A stretch of 64,000 bases of DNA from Myxococcus xanthus (GCF_006402735.1 NZ_CP017174.1:2421001-2485000); one strand, 5' to 3'; positions 34,833-42,952 are shown, numbered from the stretch's first letter. Program-made: numbers and translations. The notes: a model not told the origin generated them from the letters alone.

Positions 34833-35526
34833 TCAACTGGCCAGGTCCTGGGACTCGACTGGTGGACGCTTGGGCTCGCCGAAGGCCATCAGCCGGCGGT
34901 GGAGCGGCGCGAGCAGCCCGAGGAAGCTCACCAGCACGCCGGTGATCTGCAGGAGCCGCTCGATGGAGACCACTTCTGCCAGGGAGCCGAAGAGCGGCAT
35001 GGATAGCGGGATCAGCGCGGTGGAGAGCATGGTCATCACGCTGAAGACTCGGCCCAGGTAAGCCGGCTCCACGCGCTCCTGGAGCATCACCGTGGCGGGC
35101 GTGTTGTAGAGCGGCAGTGCCACGCCGAAGATCCCCATGGCCGCCAGGTACACCCCCAAGTGGGGCACCACGCCGAGGGCCACGGTGCACGCGCCCATGA
35201 TGAGGTTGGACACGACCATTGTCCGCATGCGGCTGTCGAAACCGCCCCACGCCGCGAGCGCTGCGCCCCCCACCATCATGCCCACCGAGAAGACCATCTC
35301 GATGGCCGTCAGCCGCCACACCTCGTCCCCGAAGCTTCGCGCCGTCTGCAAGGGCGTGAGGAATGTGGCCGGGGTGATGAGGACCATGATGAATCCCAGG
35401 TAGCCGAAGAACGGCACCAGGTGCGTGTGGCCGCGGATGTATTGGAATCCGTCGCGGATCTCCGTCAGCTGCGAGGCTCCCTCCTGCGCTGGTTCGCGGG
35501 GGCGTGGTGCCACCCGGACGAAGAGC
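34833..35526 (-). pseudogene. MFS transporter, C-terminal half
   Basis: About 230 residues remain with several hydrophobic segments (VPFFGYLGFIMVLITPATFL, IEMVFSVGMMVGGAALAAWG, TMVVSNLIMGACTVALG, FGVALPLYNTPATVM, LGRVFSVMTMLSTALIPL, ITGVLVSFLGLL), matching the second half of a major-facilitator drug-efflux-type transporter. The N-terminal half is missing; the gene meets the 490-bp IS91-derived unit at 35527. Stop at 34833. Non-functional. Confidence 0.75.
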
Positions 35527-35813
35527 TCCCTCAAGCGGGGGCGGAGCCGGGGCTGGAGGAGGAGAGCCCGACCCAGGCTGCGACGTTGGAGTCGACGATG
35601 GAGCGCACGCCGCGATGGGATTGGGCGGGACTGGTGCGCCGGACGTTCGCGCTGGATGTCTTCGCCTGCTCTCGGTGTGGAGGCCGCAGGAGGGTGCTGG
35701 CATACCTGACGGCCCCCGGTGGGGGGCGCGCCATTCTGGAGCACCTGGCATTGCCCTCGCGGCCTGCGAAGCTGGCCCCGGCACAGGGTCCACCCCAGAG
35801 CGCGTGGTGTTGA
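35527..35813 (+). pseudogene. IS91-like transposase C-terminal fragment in copy 2
   Basis: Encodes TPRWDWAGLVRRTFALDVFA, CSRCGGRRRVLAYLTAPG and ends AQGPPQSAWC at 35813, nearly identical to copy 1. Catalytic region missing. Confidence 0.68.
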
Positions 35814-36016
35814 GCCCAAGCACCCACAGTGACCTGGAAGCCCACGCCCCTGCGGCCTGCCGCCTGGATGGGGCGCTTGGGCCGGCATGTGCCCCGAGGG
35901 GCGACACAGCCTCTGCTCCGGCACGGCGCACAGCCCGCGTGTCACCCTCCAGCGGACCTTCTTGGCCCCTCTTCACCAGCCCGCCGCCCTCAACAGGGCT
36001 CCTATCCGTCCTATAC
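35527..36016 (+). mobile_element. 490-bp IS91-derived unit, copy 2
   Basis: Same boundaries and length as copy 1: starts TCCCTCAAGCGGGGGCGG and ends CTCCTATCCGTCCTATAC. Left flank is the MFS C-terminal half, right flank an esterase N-terminal fragment, both on the minus strand, so the sequence between those genes has been deleted. Recombination between two such units, one in each gene, would produce this. Confidence 0.75.
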
Positions 36017-36181
36017 TTCGCGGTCGGCGATGGCGCCGATGCGGCCGAACTCCTCGGCCTGGAAGAAGCGGCCCTTGCTCGTGGGCAGCAGGAGCACGGG
36101 CTCGCCTGAGTGGCCGAAGACGAGCAGCTCCATGTCGCGGTGCAGCCGTTCGCTGTACCAGCGGTGGTATTCGCGGTTCAT
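36017..36181 (-). pseudogene. Alpha/beta-hydrolase esterase, N-terminal fragment
   Basis: ATG 36181 opens MNREYHRWYSERLHRDMELL and VFGHSGEPVLLLPTSKGRFF, the N-terminal pattern of small esterases of the alpha/beta fold that resemble depolymerase-like proteins. It is cut after 55 codons by the end of the IS91-derived unit. The catalytic Ser, Asp and His are missing. Confidence 0.5.
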
Positions 36182-36240
36182 GGCGTGCAACTTAACCGCA
36201 ACGCGGCAACGGCTGCGACCGGGGTGCAATGGCCTTTCGG

Positions 36241-36276
36241 CAGACAGCCGGGAGTGAACACCCGGGTGGCTGTCTG
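36241..36276 (-). terminator. Hairpin after the HEAT-repeat gene
   Basis: CAGACAGCC (36241-36249) and GGCTGTCTG (36268-36276) form a perfect 9-bp stem, extended by GGG/CCC, about 20 bases beyond the minus-strand stop at 36295. Confidence 0.5.
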
Positions 36277-36294
36277 GCTTTACCGATTCGACGG

Positions 36295-38247
36295 TTACCC
36301 GCCCGGCGGTTCGTTGCAGTTCATACGGTCTCCGCGCCGCGCCAGGTGATGTGTCCACTGTTCTTCGAGTTGGAGGGTGCATCCCAGCCGCACGCCCGCG
36401 TCGAGCAGGGCGGAGAGGTCTTCGTCCGTGCCGAGCCGGGAGAGCGCTTCGATGGCCGCCTCGACCTCGGGGGAGAAGACAGCTGGGAGGCAGGGGCAGC
36501 AAGGGCAGCCGTGGCTGTCGCCCTTGGGGGAGGGCGCGCTGGCGAGCACCTGGAGGAACAGCGCCCGGCTGGCGTTTCCGTCCAGCAGGCCGAGCCAGCG
36601 GAGGGCCTCGGCGCGCAGGAAAGGGGTGGGCGCGTCCAAGGTCAGTTGCTGGAGCGGCGTCAGCCATTCGCGCTGGCCTTGCTGGACCAGTCCCGCGGCG
36701 GCGGGGATGCGGACCTCGGGATGAGGCTCGTGGGCCAGGGAGAGGAGCCGGTCGACCCACGCCGGGCCAGACTCCCCGAGCGCGAGCAGACCTTCGATGG
36801 CCAGGCCCCGAATCCTCGCGTCCGGGTTTCGCAGCGCGGACAGGAGCAGCGGGCGGTCTTCGGGCGTGGGTGTGTTGAGCGCGGCATGCTGGACGACGGT
36901 GCCAATGAGTGGCGCGTTGCCGGGATATCTCTCAGCGGCCCGCGCCCAGCGGACGGCTGCGGGGCGGTCATGGTCCGACAGGTGTTCCAGCAGGTGGCTC
37001 CGAACCTGCGAGGCCACATCGGCGTCACACAGGAGTGGGTACAACACGCGGCGCCGGGCCACGTCCCATTGAAACAGCAGGTCATTGGCCCAGTGGAAGG
37101 CAGGGTGGTGCTTCACGAGGTTGTAGGGCACCTTGCATGCGACGCTCTCCGCGCGCACGACGCGTTCGAGCCGATGCAGCAGTCTCTCTTCGCCCCAGTG
37201 CGCAATCAGGTCTGGCAGGGGGAGCAGCAAGGCTTCCGCGGCACGGTGGTGGAGCGCCGGATGGGTGCGCGTGATTCGAGCCAGTTCGTCGCGAGAGACG
37301 CCCCAGTCCACTCGAATCAAGTCTCTTTCCAGTTCCTCCGCGCTCATGTCCTGACACCACTCGGTGAGCAAGCGCCAGGCTTCGGGCCGCTCCTTCCACG
37401 TGAGGGCGATGCAGAGGTTGAGCTGTTCGTAGGGGTCCACCTCCTCGCGAATGGCGTGACGGTCGGAGTGGTACCAGCGTTCGAACAGCCATTCCGCGAG
37501 CGCGTACGGCTGAGCAACGACGCCTTGCTCGGGGAAGGGGAAGCGAAAGGGATGAAAGGGATGGCGGTCGAGCCGGGCCTTACTCGCGCGTTGCGCCTGT
37601 GTGCGTTCCGGGGACTGCGGGGCGCTGTGGCCGCGCCGCTGCGCGATGAGCAGTCTGCCGCGGGGGCGGGGAGGCAGCTGGAGGAGCGCCGCCTCCAGGT
37701 CTGGACTGAACGTCGCCAGCCTCGCGAAGGAGATGAGGTCGACCAGGGTGAAGCCTGGACCCATGCGTTCGCGATGGTCCTCATCGAGTTGGATGAACTC
37801 CCGTGGGGAGAGTTGGAGTCCGTGCCTCGCGCCCGCGCGTAGTGCGAGGTCCTGGACGTTGAAGTCCTCGTTCGGGTCGAACAGGAGGGCGCGGAAGAGG
37901 GGGAGTTGCTCGACGCCGCCGAAGCTGCCGAGCATCCAGACGATTCGGCGCCGGGTGTCGAAGTGCTCGGGCGGCGTTGCCTTCAGGAGGGAAATCAACT
38001 GCGCGCAGATGTTCTCGCGCGAGGACCACACCAGACTGGGAGACGAGGGCAATTCAGACGCCGAGTTGGGTCCGGCTGGCGACACCGGCTGCGAACACGC
38101 AGGAAGTTCAGGAGAGCCTAGCGACGGTTCTGCCCACGCGCAATCCCGCGGCCTGCGGGGGGTGACGCGCGCGGACGGTTCGACGCCGTGAGTCAGTCTG
38201 CCCGCACTCTCCACGCTCGGACATACCACCCGGGAGGGAGAGCGCAT
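36295..38247 (-). CDS. HEAT-repeat protein
   Basis: About 650 residues with HEAT/PBS-lyase-type helical repeats, e.g. RRRIVWMLGSFGGVEQLPLF, LLLSALRNPDARIRGLAIEG, LAHEPHPEVRIPAAAGLVQQ and LQQLTLDAPTPFLRAEALRW, interrupted by a Cys-rich stretch (GCPCCPCLP). HEAT solenoids bind proteins or nucleic acids; no enzymatic domain is visible. The start is uncertain: ATG 38247 is used, but the first ~60 residues lack the repeat pattern, so a later start is possible. It is divergent from a truncated cas3 HD gene 110 bases away, which may or may not be meaningful. Confidence 0.6.
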   Translation of the reverse strand: MRSPSRVVCPSVESAGRLTHGVEPSARVTPRRPRDCAWAEPSLGSPELPACSQPVSPAGPNSASELPSSPSLVWSSRENICAQLISLLKATPPEHFDTRRRIVWMLGSFGGVEQLPLFRALLFDPNEDFNVQDLALRAGARHGLQLSPREFIQLDEDHRERMGPGFTLVDLISFARLATFSPDLEAALLQLPPRPRGRLLIAQRRGHSAPQSPERTQAQRASKARLDRHPFHPFRFPFPEQGVVAQPYALAEWLFERWYHSDRHAIREEVDPYEQLNLCIALTWKERPEAWRLLTEWCQDMSAEELERDLIRVDWGVSRDELARITRTHPALHHRAAEALLLPLPDLIAHWGEERLLHRLERVVRAESVACKVPYNLVKHHPAFHWANDLLFQWDVARRRVLYPLLCDADVASQVRSHLLEHLSDHDRPAAVRWARAAERYPGNAPLIGTVVQHAALNTPTPEDRPLLLSALRNPDARIRGLAIEGLLALGESGPAWVDRLLSLAHEPHPEVRIPAAAGLVQQGQREWLTPLQQLTLDAPTPFLRAEALRWLGLLDGNASRALFLQVLASAPSPKGDSHGCPCCPCLPAVFSPEVEAAIEALSRLGTDEDLSALLDAGVRLGCTLQLEEQWTHHLARRGDRMNCNEPPGG

Positions 38248-38358
38248 CTGGAGCGTTCGTAGGACAAGGCGCCTTGTGCCTGTCACTCGACGGCACCCAG
38301 AATCCAACCACACGCGTCTGTTCGAGAGAGCGGGCTCGTGCGCGGTGGGGGGAGTGCG

Positions 38359-38875
38359 ATGACCAAGGATCCGGATCGTCCTGGGGCGCCATCACGGCCA
38401 CGCGTGGTCACGAATGAGCCATTGGCTCACGTGACGGAAGACTGTCGACCTCACCTGTTGCGCGAGCACCTGGAAGCCGTAGGGCAATGGGCCGCTCGAC
38501 TGGCGCCTCGTGAGGACTTGCGCGCGCCTGCCCTGGCCACGGGACGGTGGCATGACCTGGGCAAGTACACCCGGGACTTCCAGATACGCATCCGCAAGGA
38601 AAACGGCTTCGAGGCGCACCTGGAGAAGGAAGGGGCGCTGGAGCGGGACCACTCGACGGCGGGAGCGCTCTGGGCGTTGAGCCGGGATCGTCGGCTGCTC
38701 CCGCTGGCGCTGGCGATCACCGGGCATCACGCGGGCCTGCCCGACTTGCCGAAGTTCAAGGAGCGGGTGGGGCGCGATGAGAAGCAGGCGCTGCTCGCGG
38801 ACGCGCGGGCCCGCTGCGACAGCCCTTCTCTTCTGGATGAATCGCTGGGCTTCTCTCCGGAGACGCTCGTGAAAC
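38359..38875 (+). pseudogene. cas3: CRISPR-associated Cas3 HD-nuclease domain, truncated
   Basis: 172 codons from ATG 38359 (GGGGGAG 5-6 bases before) encode a Cas3-type HD domain: LLREHLEAVGQWAARL, RWHDLGKYTRDFQIRI (HD motif), DHSTAGALWALS and LAITGHHAGLPD (GHHAG), the metal-binding pattern of Cas3 HD domains. The frame is cut at 38876 by an IS91-like end, so the helicase part and any downstream cas genes are gone. No CRISPR array was seen in the window. Confidence 0.75.
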
Positions 38876-39055
38876 GTATAGGCGGGATAGAGGCCCTGTT
38901 GAGGGTGAGGGCTGGAGCGGAGGGGCCGAGGAGGGCCGCTGACGGGGCCTCCCGAGCGATGCTCCCGGCCGGAGGACAGACCGATTGAACCCCCTTGGGG
39001 TCCACGCCTGCCCAGGCCTCGCTCCCATCAGGTGCGTGGCAGGGGCCGCCGGCCT
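38876..39055 (-). mobile_element. Solo IS91-like end, 180 bp
   Basis: Starts GTATAGGCGGGATAGAGGCC and is the same length (180 bp) and nearly the same sequence as 39710-39889. Flanked on the outside by AAAC (38872-38875) in the cas3 remnant. It carries no transposase; it looks like an orphan origin end left by one-ended transposition or recombination. Confidence 0.65.
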
Positions 39056-39161
39056 AAGACGGCCGAGCCCAGCACCTCCGGGGGCAGGCGGAGGATCGTC
39101 TCGACCGACAAGCGCAGGCGACGGGATATCCGCAAGCGATTGTATGGCTTAGACTCGCCGC

Positions 39162-39776
39162 ATGGGACTCTTGACCTTCAGCATCAACGTCACCCTGGAC
39201 GGCTGCGTCGACCACCAGGAGGGAATCGCCGACGACGAGACACACGCCTTCTTCACCCGCCTCATGGACGAGGGCGGGGCGATGCTGTGGGGCCGCGTCA
39301 CCTACGAGATGATGGAGAGCTACTGGCCGGCGGTCGCCCGCGGCGACGCGGAGGCGCCGCCGGCGATGCGCGAGTGGGCGGTCAAGCTGGAGGCCAAGCC
39401 GAAGTACGTGGTGTCGTCGATGCGAAAGGACTTCCCGTGGACCAACAGCCACCACATCGCCGGCGACCTGCGCACGGGCGTGCAGAAGCTCAAGGACGCG
39501 ACCCCGGCTGGCGTGCTCCTCGGTAGCGGCACGCTCGCGACCGAGCTGGACCGGCTGGATCTGATCGACGAGTACAAGTTCCTCGTCCACCCCAGGATCG
39601 CCGGCCACGGCCCGACCCTGTACCAGAGTGGGCTGCCCAGCACGCGGCGGCTCGAACTGGTCTCGGCGAAGCCGCTCCGCAGCGGCGTGGTCGCCATGCA
39701 CTACCGAACGTATAGGCGGGATAGAGGCGCTGTTGAGGGTGAGGGCTGGAGCGGAGGGGCCGAGGAGGGCCGCTGA
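39162..39776 (+). CDS. RibD C-terminal/dihydrofolate-reductase-like protein with IS-derived tail
   Basis: The main part (~183 residues) fits the RibD_C family: MGLLTFSINVTLDGCVDHQE at the N-terminus, LWGRVTYEMMESYWP, KPKYVVSSMRKDFPWTN, LLGSGTLATELDRLDLIDEY and FLVHPRIAGHGPTLYQS. Such proteins are NADPH-dependent reductases, often of unknown substrate. The family normally ends shortly after MHYR; here the last native codons run into the IS91-like end at 39710 and add ~22 foreign residues before a stop at 39776. The core fold is complete, so it may still be active. Confidence 0.85.
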   Translation: MGLLTFSINVTLDGCVDHQEGIADDETHAFFTRLMDEGGAMLWGRVTYEMMESYWPAVARGDAEAPPAMREWAVKLEAKPKYVVSSMRKDFPWTNSHHIAGDLRTGVQKLKDATPAGVLLGSGTLATELDRLDLIDEYKFLVHPRIAGHGPTLYQSGLPSTRRLELVSAKPLRSGVVAMHYRTYRRDRGAVEGEGWSGGAEEGR

Positions 39777-40700
39777 CGGGGCCTCCCGAGCGATGCTCCC
39801 GGCCGGTGGACAGACCGATTGAACTCCCTTGGGGTCCACTCCTGCCCAGGCCGCGCTCCCATCAGGTGCGTGGCAGGGGCCGCCGGCCTGGTTGCAGCGC
39901 GTCCTCAGGCCCTTGCGCGGGCAGGGCCCCTCTTTTCTCCAGCAGGCGCAGCACCCGGTGACGCACCACCCTCAGCAGCCGCTCCACATCAACTTGCGTG
40001 GGCGGCGGCAACGCCTCGAAGCGCACGCGCCCTCCCCCGGCACGAAGACGCCTTCCGGCACCAGCGCATGGTAGTGAGGCGTTACTTGCGAGGCCGAGCC
40101 GAAAAATTGGAGAAAAGAGACGGCCCCGGTCTGTCCACCGCGCACGCCCTGCCGCCGTGCCCTGCGACGTTGCAGGGCAAACACCGCTCGCAGGAAAAGG
40201 GTGAGGACGTCCGAGAGCAGCCCCTTCTCCTTCAGCAGTACCCATCGCATCCGATGCGGAAAGGACAGCGTCCACTGCCGGCAGGGCACGCGCGGCAGCA
40301 CCTGCTCCACCAGATGCACCGCCGTTACCTGCGCCCGCTTCGCGTTGCAGGAGGGGCACACCCCTCGCCCCTTGCACGAGAAGGCGACGAGCAGTTCGTC
40401 CTTACAACTCTCGCAGCGCACCCGCGCGAAGCCGTGCCCCAGCACGCCGCACTCCAGGTACCTGGCGAAGTCCCGCTCCACGTACCGGGGCAGGCCGCGC
40501 CCCACGTCGCTCGCCTCCGCCAGCAGCGTGGCAAGGTTCTCCCTCACCGCCTCGTACAGCACCGTCCCCTCCGGCTGCCTCCGCCGGTACGCCCACCCCC
40601 GCTCCTCCACCTGCCCCTCCCCATCCCCCACCTCGCCAGGGCACTCACTACCGTCAGCCTCCCACGGGCTTCTCGTGAGCCCTGCGAGACTGGGGAACTC
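39710..40700 (-). mobile_element. Internally deleted IS91-like element
   Basis: From the origin-like end at 39710 (outside flank GAAC, 39706-39709) through 180 bases matching the solo end, then a minus-strand transposase N-terminal region up to about 40650, with its upstream part near 40700. The middle and catalytic C-terminal part of the transposase is missing. The right limit is approximate. Confidence 0.6.
39890..40649 (-). pseudogene. IS91-like transposase with internal deletion and frameshift
   Basis: The frame from about 40649 gives the zinc-binding region [20 protein letters not shown] and [16 protein letters not shown], continuing to HYHALVPEGVFVPGEG near 40045; after a frameshift it goes on with GRVRFEALPPPTQVDVERLL and RHRVLRLLEKRGALPAQG to about 39890. 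It resembles the fragment at 21766-22378. The Y2 catalytic and C-terminal segments are missing. Confidence 0.7.
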
Positions 40701-40888
40701 GGGCCGCTCGCGTCCGTGAGCGGGTTGCCCCTGTGGGGCCGCATGTGCCCCCAGTGTGCCCCTCATGCGGGGATGAGAACGGGACAAGACGGGGGAAGAC
40801 GGGATAGGGCGGTACAACGAACCGACGTGAGATCAAGGCGATAGTGGGTAACAGCGCGTCCTGCCTGGGGTTTCCTATCGCCTTGCCC

Positions 40889-40913
40889 GTGGGTTCGATT
40901 CCCGCCGCCTCCA
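40889..40913 (+). other. 3-prime fragment of a tmRNA or Ala-type tRNA gene (possible attachment site)
   Basis: GTGGG-TTCGATT-CCCGC forms a T-arm, followed by CGCCTCC and A. U70, C71, C72 and A73 in tRNA numbering match the alanine/tmRNA acceptor rule (G3:U70). No matching 5-prime acceptor strand (GGGGGCG or GGAGGCG) lies at tRNA distance upstream, so only the 3-prime end is here, as at att sites of integrative elements. The bases after A (CTG) do not encode CCA. Confidence 0.45.
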
Positions 40914-40998
40914 CTGTGAAGCCCAGCCATCCCACCCTGCGGTGTCTCTGTCCGGTTCGGTCTGGAGCCGGGGCGTCGGCTGGTCGATTTGCACCGGT

Positions 40999-41589
40999 TC
41001 ACCGCTCTGGAGTCTCCATGCGGATGGCCAGCGCGCGACAGCCCGCGCCGGCCTCCAGGCCATCGGGCGGAGCCCACGCTCCGACCGAGTGATAGAGTCG
41101 GCCCTCGCGCCTCTCCAGGTAGAGAATCATGTTGAGCGGCCAGCCGCTGCCCTGGAAGAGGTGGCGGTCCATGGGCGTGGGCTCCTGGCTGACGCGCAGG
41201 CCGCGCTCGTGGAGCGGGCCGATGCGGTGCCAGTCCGGGTGCAGGTGGATGGAGCCGAGCACGTCCAGTCCCTGGACCGCGGCCTCGGTGGTGATGCGCA
41301 GCAACTCCCGCGGCTCGCACCAGAAGCCACGACGCCCGTTGGCGTAGCAGGCGCCGAAGCGGGGGATGATGGTGGTGTCGAACTCCTGGAGCACGCGCTC
41401 ATCCGTCTCGCGGATGTTGGTGGCGAAGCGAACACGCTCCACGCGCATGGCGTCGCCGGCGACGCGCCCCAGCAGCACGGCCCAGCTCCGGGGCGGAAGC
41501 TCAGGGGTGCACGTGGTGTACTCGCGGATGGCGTCCACCAGGAAGTCCGACAGCACCGCCGAATCCAGCAGGACGGCCTCCGTCCTCAT
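40999..41589 (-). CDS. JAB/MPN-like protein (tentative)
   Basis: A 196-residue protein with LLGRVAGDAMRVERVRFATN near residue 40 and GSIHLHPDWHRIGP near residue 113. The HxHP motif (H115, H117, P118) and a downstream Asp (D141 in PTPMDRHLF) recall JAMM metalloproteases of the MPN superfamily, but the spacing to the Ser/Asp is longer than usual, so it may be a divergent or inactive member. Its ATG overlaps the stop of the 3-hydroxyacyl-CoA dehydrogenase gene (ATGA), indicating coupled translation. Cytosolic. Confidence 0.55.
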   Translation of the reverse strand: MRTEAVLLDSAVLSDFLVDAIREYTTCTPELPPRSWAVLLGRVAGDAMRVERVRFATNIRETDERVLQEFDTTIIPRFGACYANGRRGFWCEPRELLRITTEAAVQGLDVLGSIHLHPDWHRIGPLHERGLRVSQEPTPMDRHLFQGSGWPLNMILYLERREGRLYHSVGAWAPPDGLEAGAGCRALAIRMETPER

Positions 41590-42551
41590 TCCTCCAGCTC
41601 CGCCGTGGGAGTGCGGAGGCGGCCCGCCGCCCGGTCCTCACGAAGCTGGGTGACGAGGTGGCGGGCCATGCGCTCCTCGTAGGCGGCGGTGGACTCGGGC
41701 GTCCAGGAGTAGAAGCCCTGGCCCACCTTCTGGCCCAACTCGCCCCGCTCCACCTTCTGCGCGAGCACGGGCGGCACGGGGCGGCCGGTGCCGCGGAGGA
41801 GGGCCGTCATGAAGTCCAGCCCCACCAGGTCCAGTCGGTCGAAGACACCCGAAGCGCCCAGGCGCCGTCCGACGCCCTGGGTGAGCACGCGGTCCACCAT
41901 CTCCGGCGTGGCCACGCCCTCGTGCACCAGCCGGATGGCCTCGCCAATGAGGGCCTGCTGCAGGCGCGGGCCCACCGAGCCCGGCACGTCCCTGGAGAAC
42001 ACCACCGGCGACTTGCCCAGCTCCTCGAGGAACCGCCGCACCGTCTCCACCGCGTCGGGGGACGTCTTCTCGCCGGGGATGACGTCCACCAGCGGGATGA
42101 GGTGCGCGGGCAGGTAGTAGTGGGCGGAGAGGACGCGCTCGGGCCGCGTGCAGTCCTGGGCGATGGCCGTCACGCTCAGCGCGGTGGTGTTGGTGGCGAG
42201 GAGGGTGTCGGGGGCCGCGAGCCGGTCCAGCTCGCGGAAGAGCTGCTGCTTGAGGGCGAGGTCCTCGGGGATGGACTCGATGACCAGGTCCTGCTCCACG
42301 GCGGCCTCGGCGAGCACTGTGGTGCGGCGAATGCGTCCGAGCGCGGCGGGGGCCTGCTGTGGGGCGAGCAGGCCTGTCTCCACCAGCAGCGCCGCGTCTC
42401 GCTCCAGCTTCGCGCGCGCCCGCTCGCTGCTGTCGGCGCGCGTGTTGTAGAGCACCACCTGCCTGCCGGCGATGGCGAGCTCGAGCGCGATACCGCACCC
42501 CATGGCGCCCCCGCCCACCATGCCAATCCTCTTCAGCCGCTTGTGTGTCAT
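41586..42551 (-). CDS. 3-hydroxyacyl-CoA dehydrogenase family protein
   Basis: A 321-residue NAD-dependent dehydrogenase. N-terminal Rossmann motif KRIGMVGGGAMGCGIALELA; IESIPEDLALKQQLFRELDR; NTTALSVTAIAQDCTRPERV followed by SAHYYLPAHLIPLVDVIPG (variant of the His-containing catalytic motif, H in SAHYY). The C-terminal dimerisation domain ends with GQGFYSW, typical of the family. It oxidises 3-hydroxyacyl-CoA (fatty-acid beta-oxidation or butanoyl-CoA pathways). ATG 42551. The gene ends in an ATGA overlap with the JAB-like gene, forming a two-gene operon. Confidence 0.9.
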   Translation of the reverse strand: MTHKRLKRIGMVGGGAMGCGIALELAIAGRQVVLYNTRADSSERARAKLERDAALLVETGLLAPQQAPAALGRIRRTTVLAEAAVEQDLVIESIPEDLALKQQLFRELDRLAAPDTLLATNTTALSVTAIAQDCTRPERVLSAHYYLPAHLIPLVDVIPGEKTSPDAVETVRRFLEELGKSPVVFSRDVPGSVGPRLQQALIGEAIRLVHEGVATPEMVDRVLTQGVGRRLGASGVFDRLDLVGLDFMTALLRGTGRPVPPVLAQKVERGELGQKVGQGFYSWTPESTAAYEERMARHLVTQLREDRAAGRLRTPTAELEE

Positions 42552-42656
42552 GGGACGCAGCCTTGCCAGCCCGCGCGACAGAGACAACCCCTTGATGTGT
42601 TGCTGTAATTGTTCATGGTGCGTGTGTGATTGATGCACTGGGCCATGCTGCGGGCC

Positions 42657-42952
42657 CGAGGGCTCGTCGACCTGGCCACCTGCTCCCAGCGGGGTCCTCC
42701 CCGTGGCGGCGGCGCCCGTCATCACTGCGTGCGCGTCCTCGATGCACGGACGGGAGCGCTTCAGCACGAGTTCCCTCACCCGTCCCCGGCCTTCTCCGTG
42801 GCCCTGGGGACGAGGCGCTCGTCATGCTTGCCAACGAAATGCCCGCGCGCATCTTCGACCTGTCCACGGGCGCGCTGCTCGCACAGGTGCAGGGGGCGCG
42901 GCGGAATGACGAGCGCGCCGAGAAACGCCTCAATAGGTTGCTCGTCCCATGA
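42657..42952 (+). pseudogene. WD40-type beta-propeller remnant with frameshift
   Basis: One frame gives VRVLDARTGALQHEFPHPSP and another GDEALVMLANEMPARIFDLS and TGALLAQVQG; together they read as the end of a WD40-like repeat protein. A frameshift near 42810 separates them and the N-terminal bulk is missing. Confidence 0.35.

Noticed and set aside
38092-38358. CRISPR array or other cas genes beside the cas3 remnant
   Set aside because: No direct repeats with spacers and no cas-like frames were found on either side.
40654-40935. Open frames across the tRNA-like 3-prime end
   Set aside because: Translations such as VEAAGIEP are typical of tRNA-derived sequence, not of a protein.
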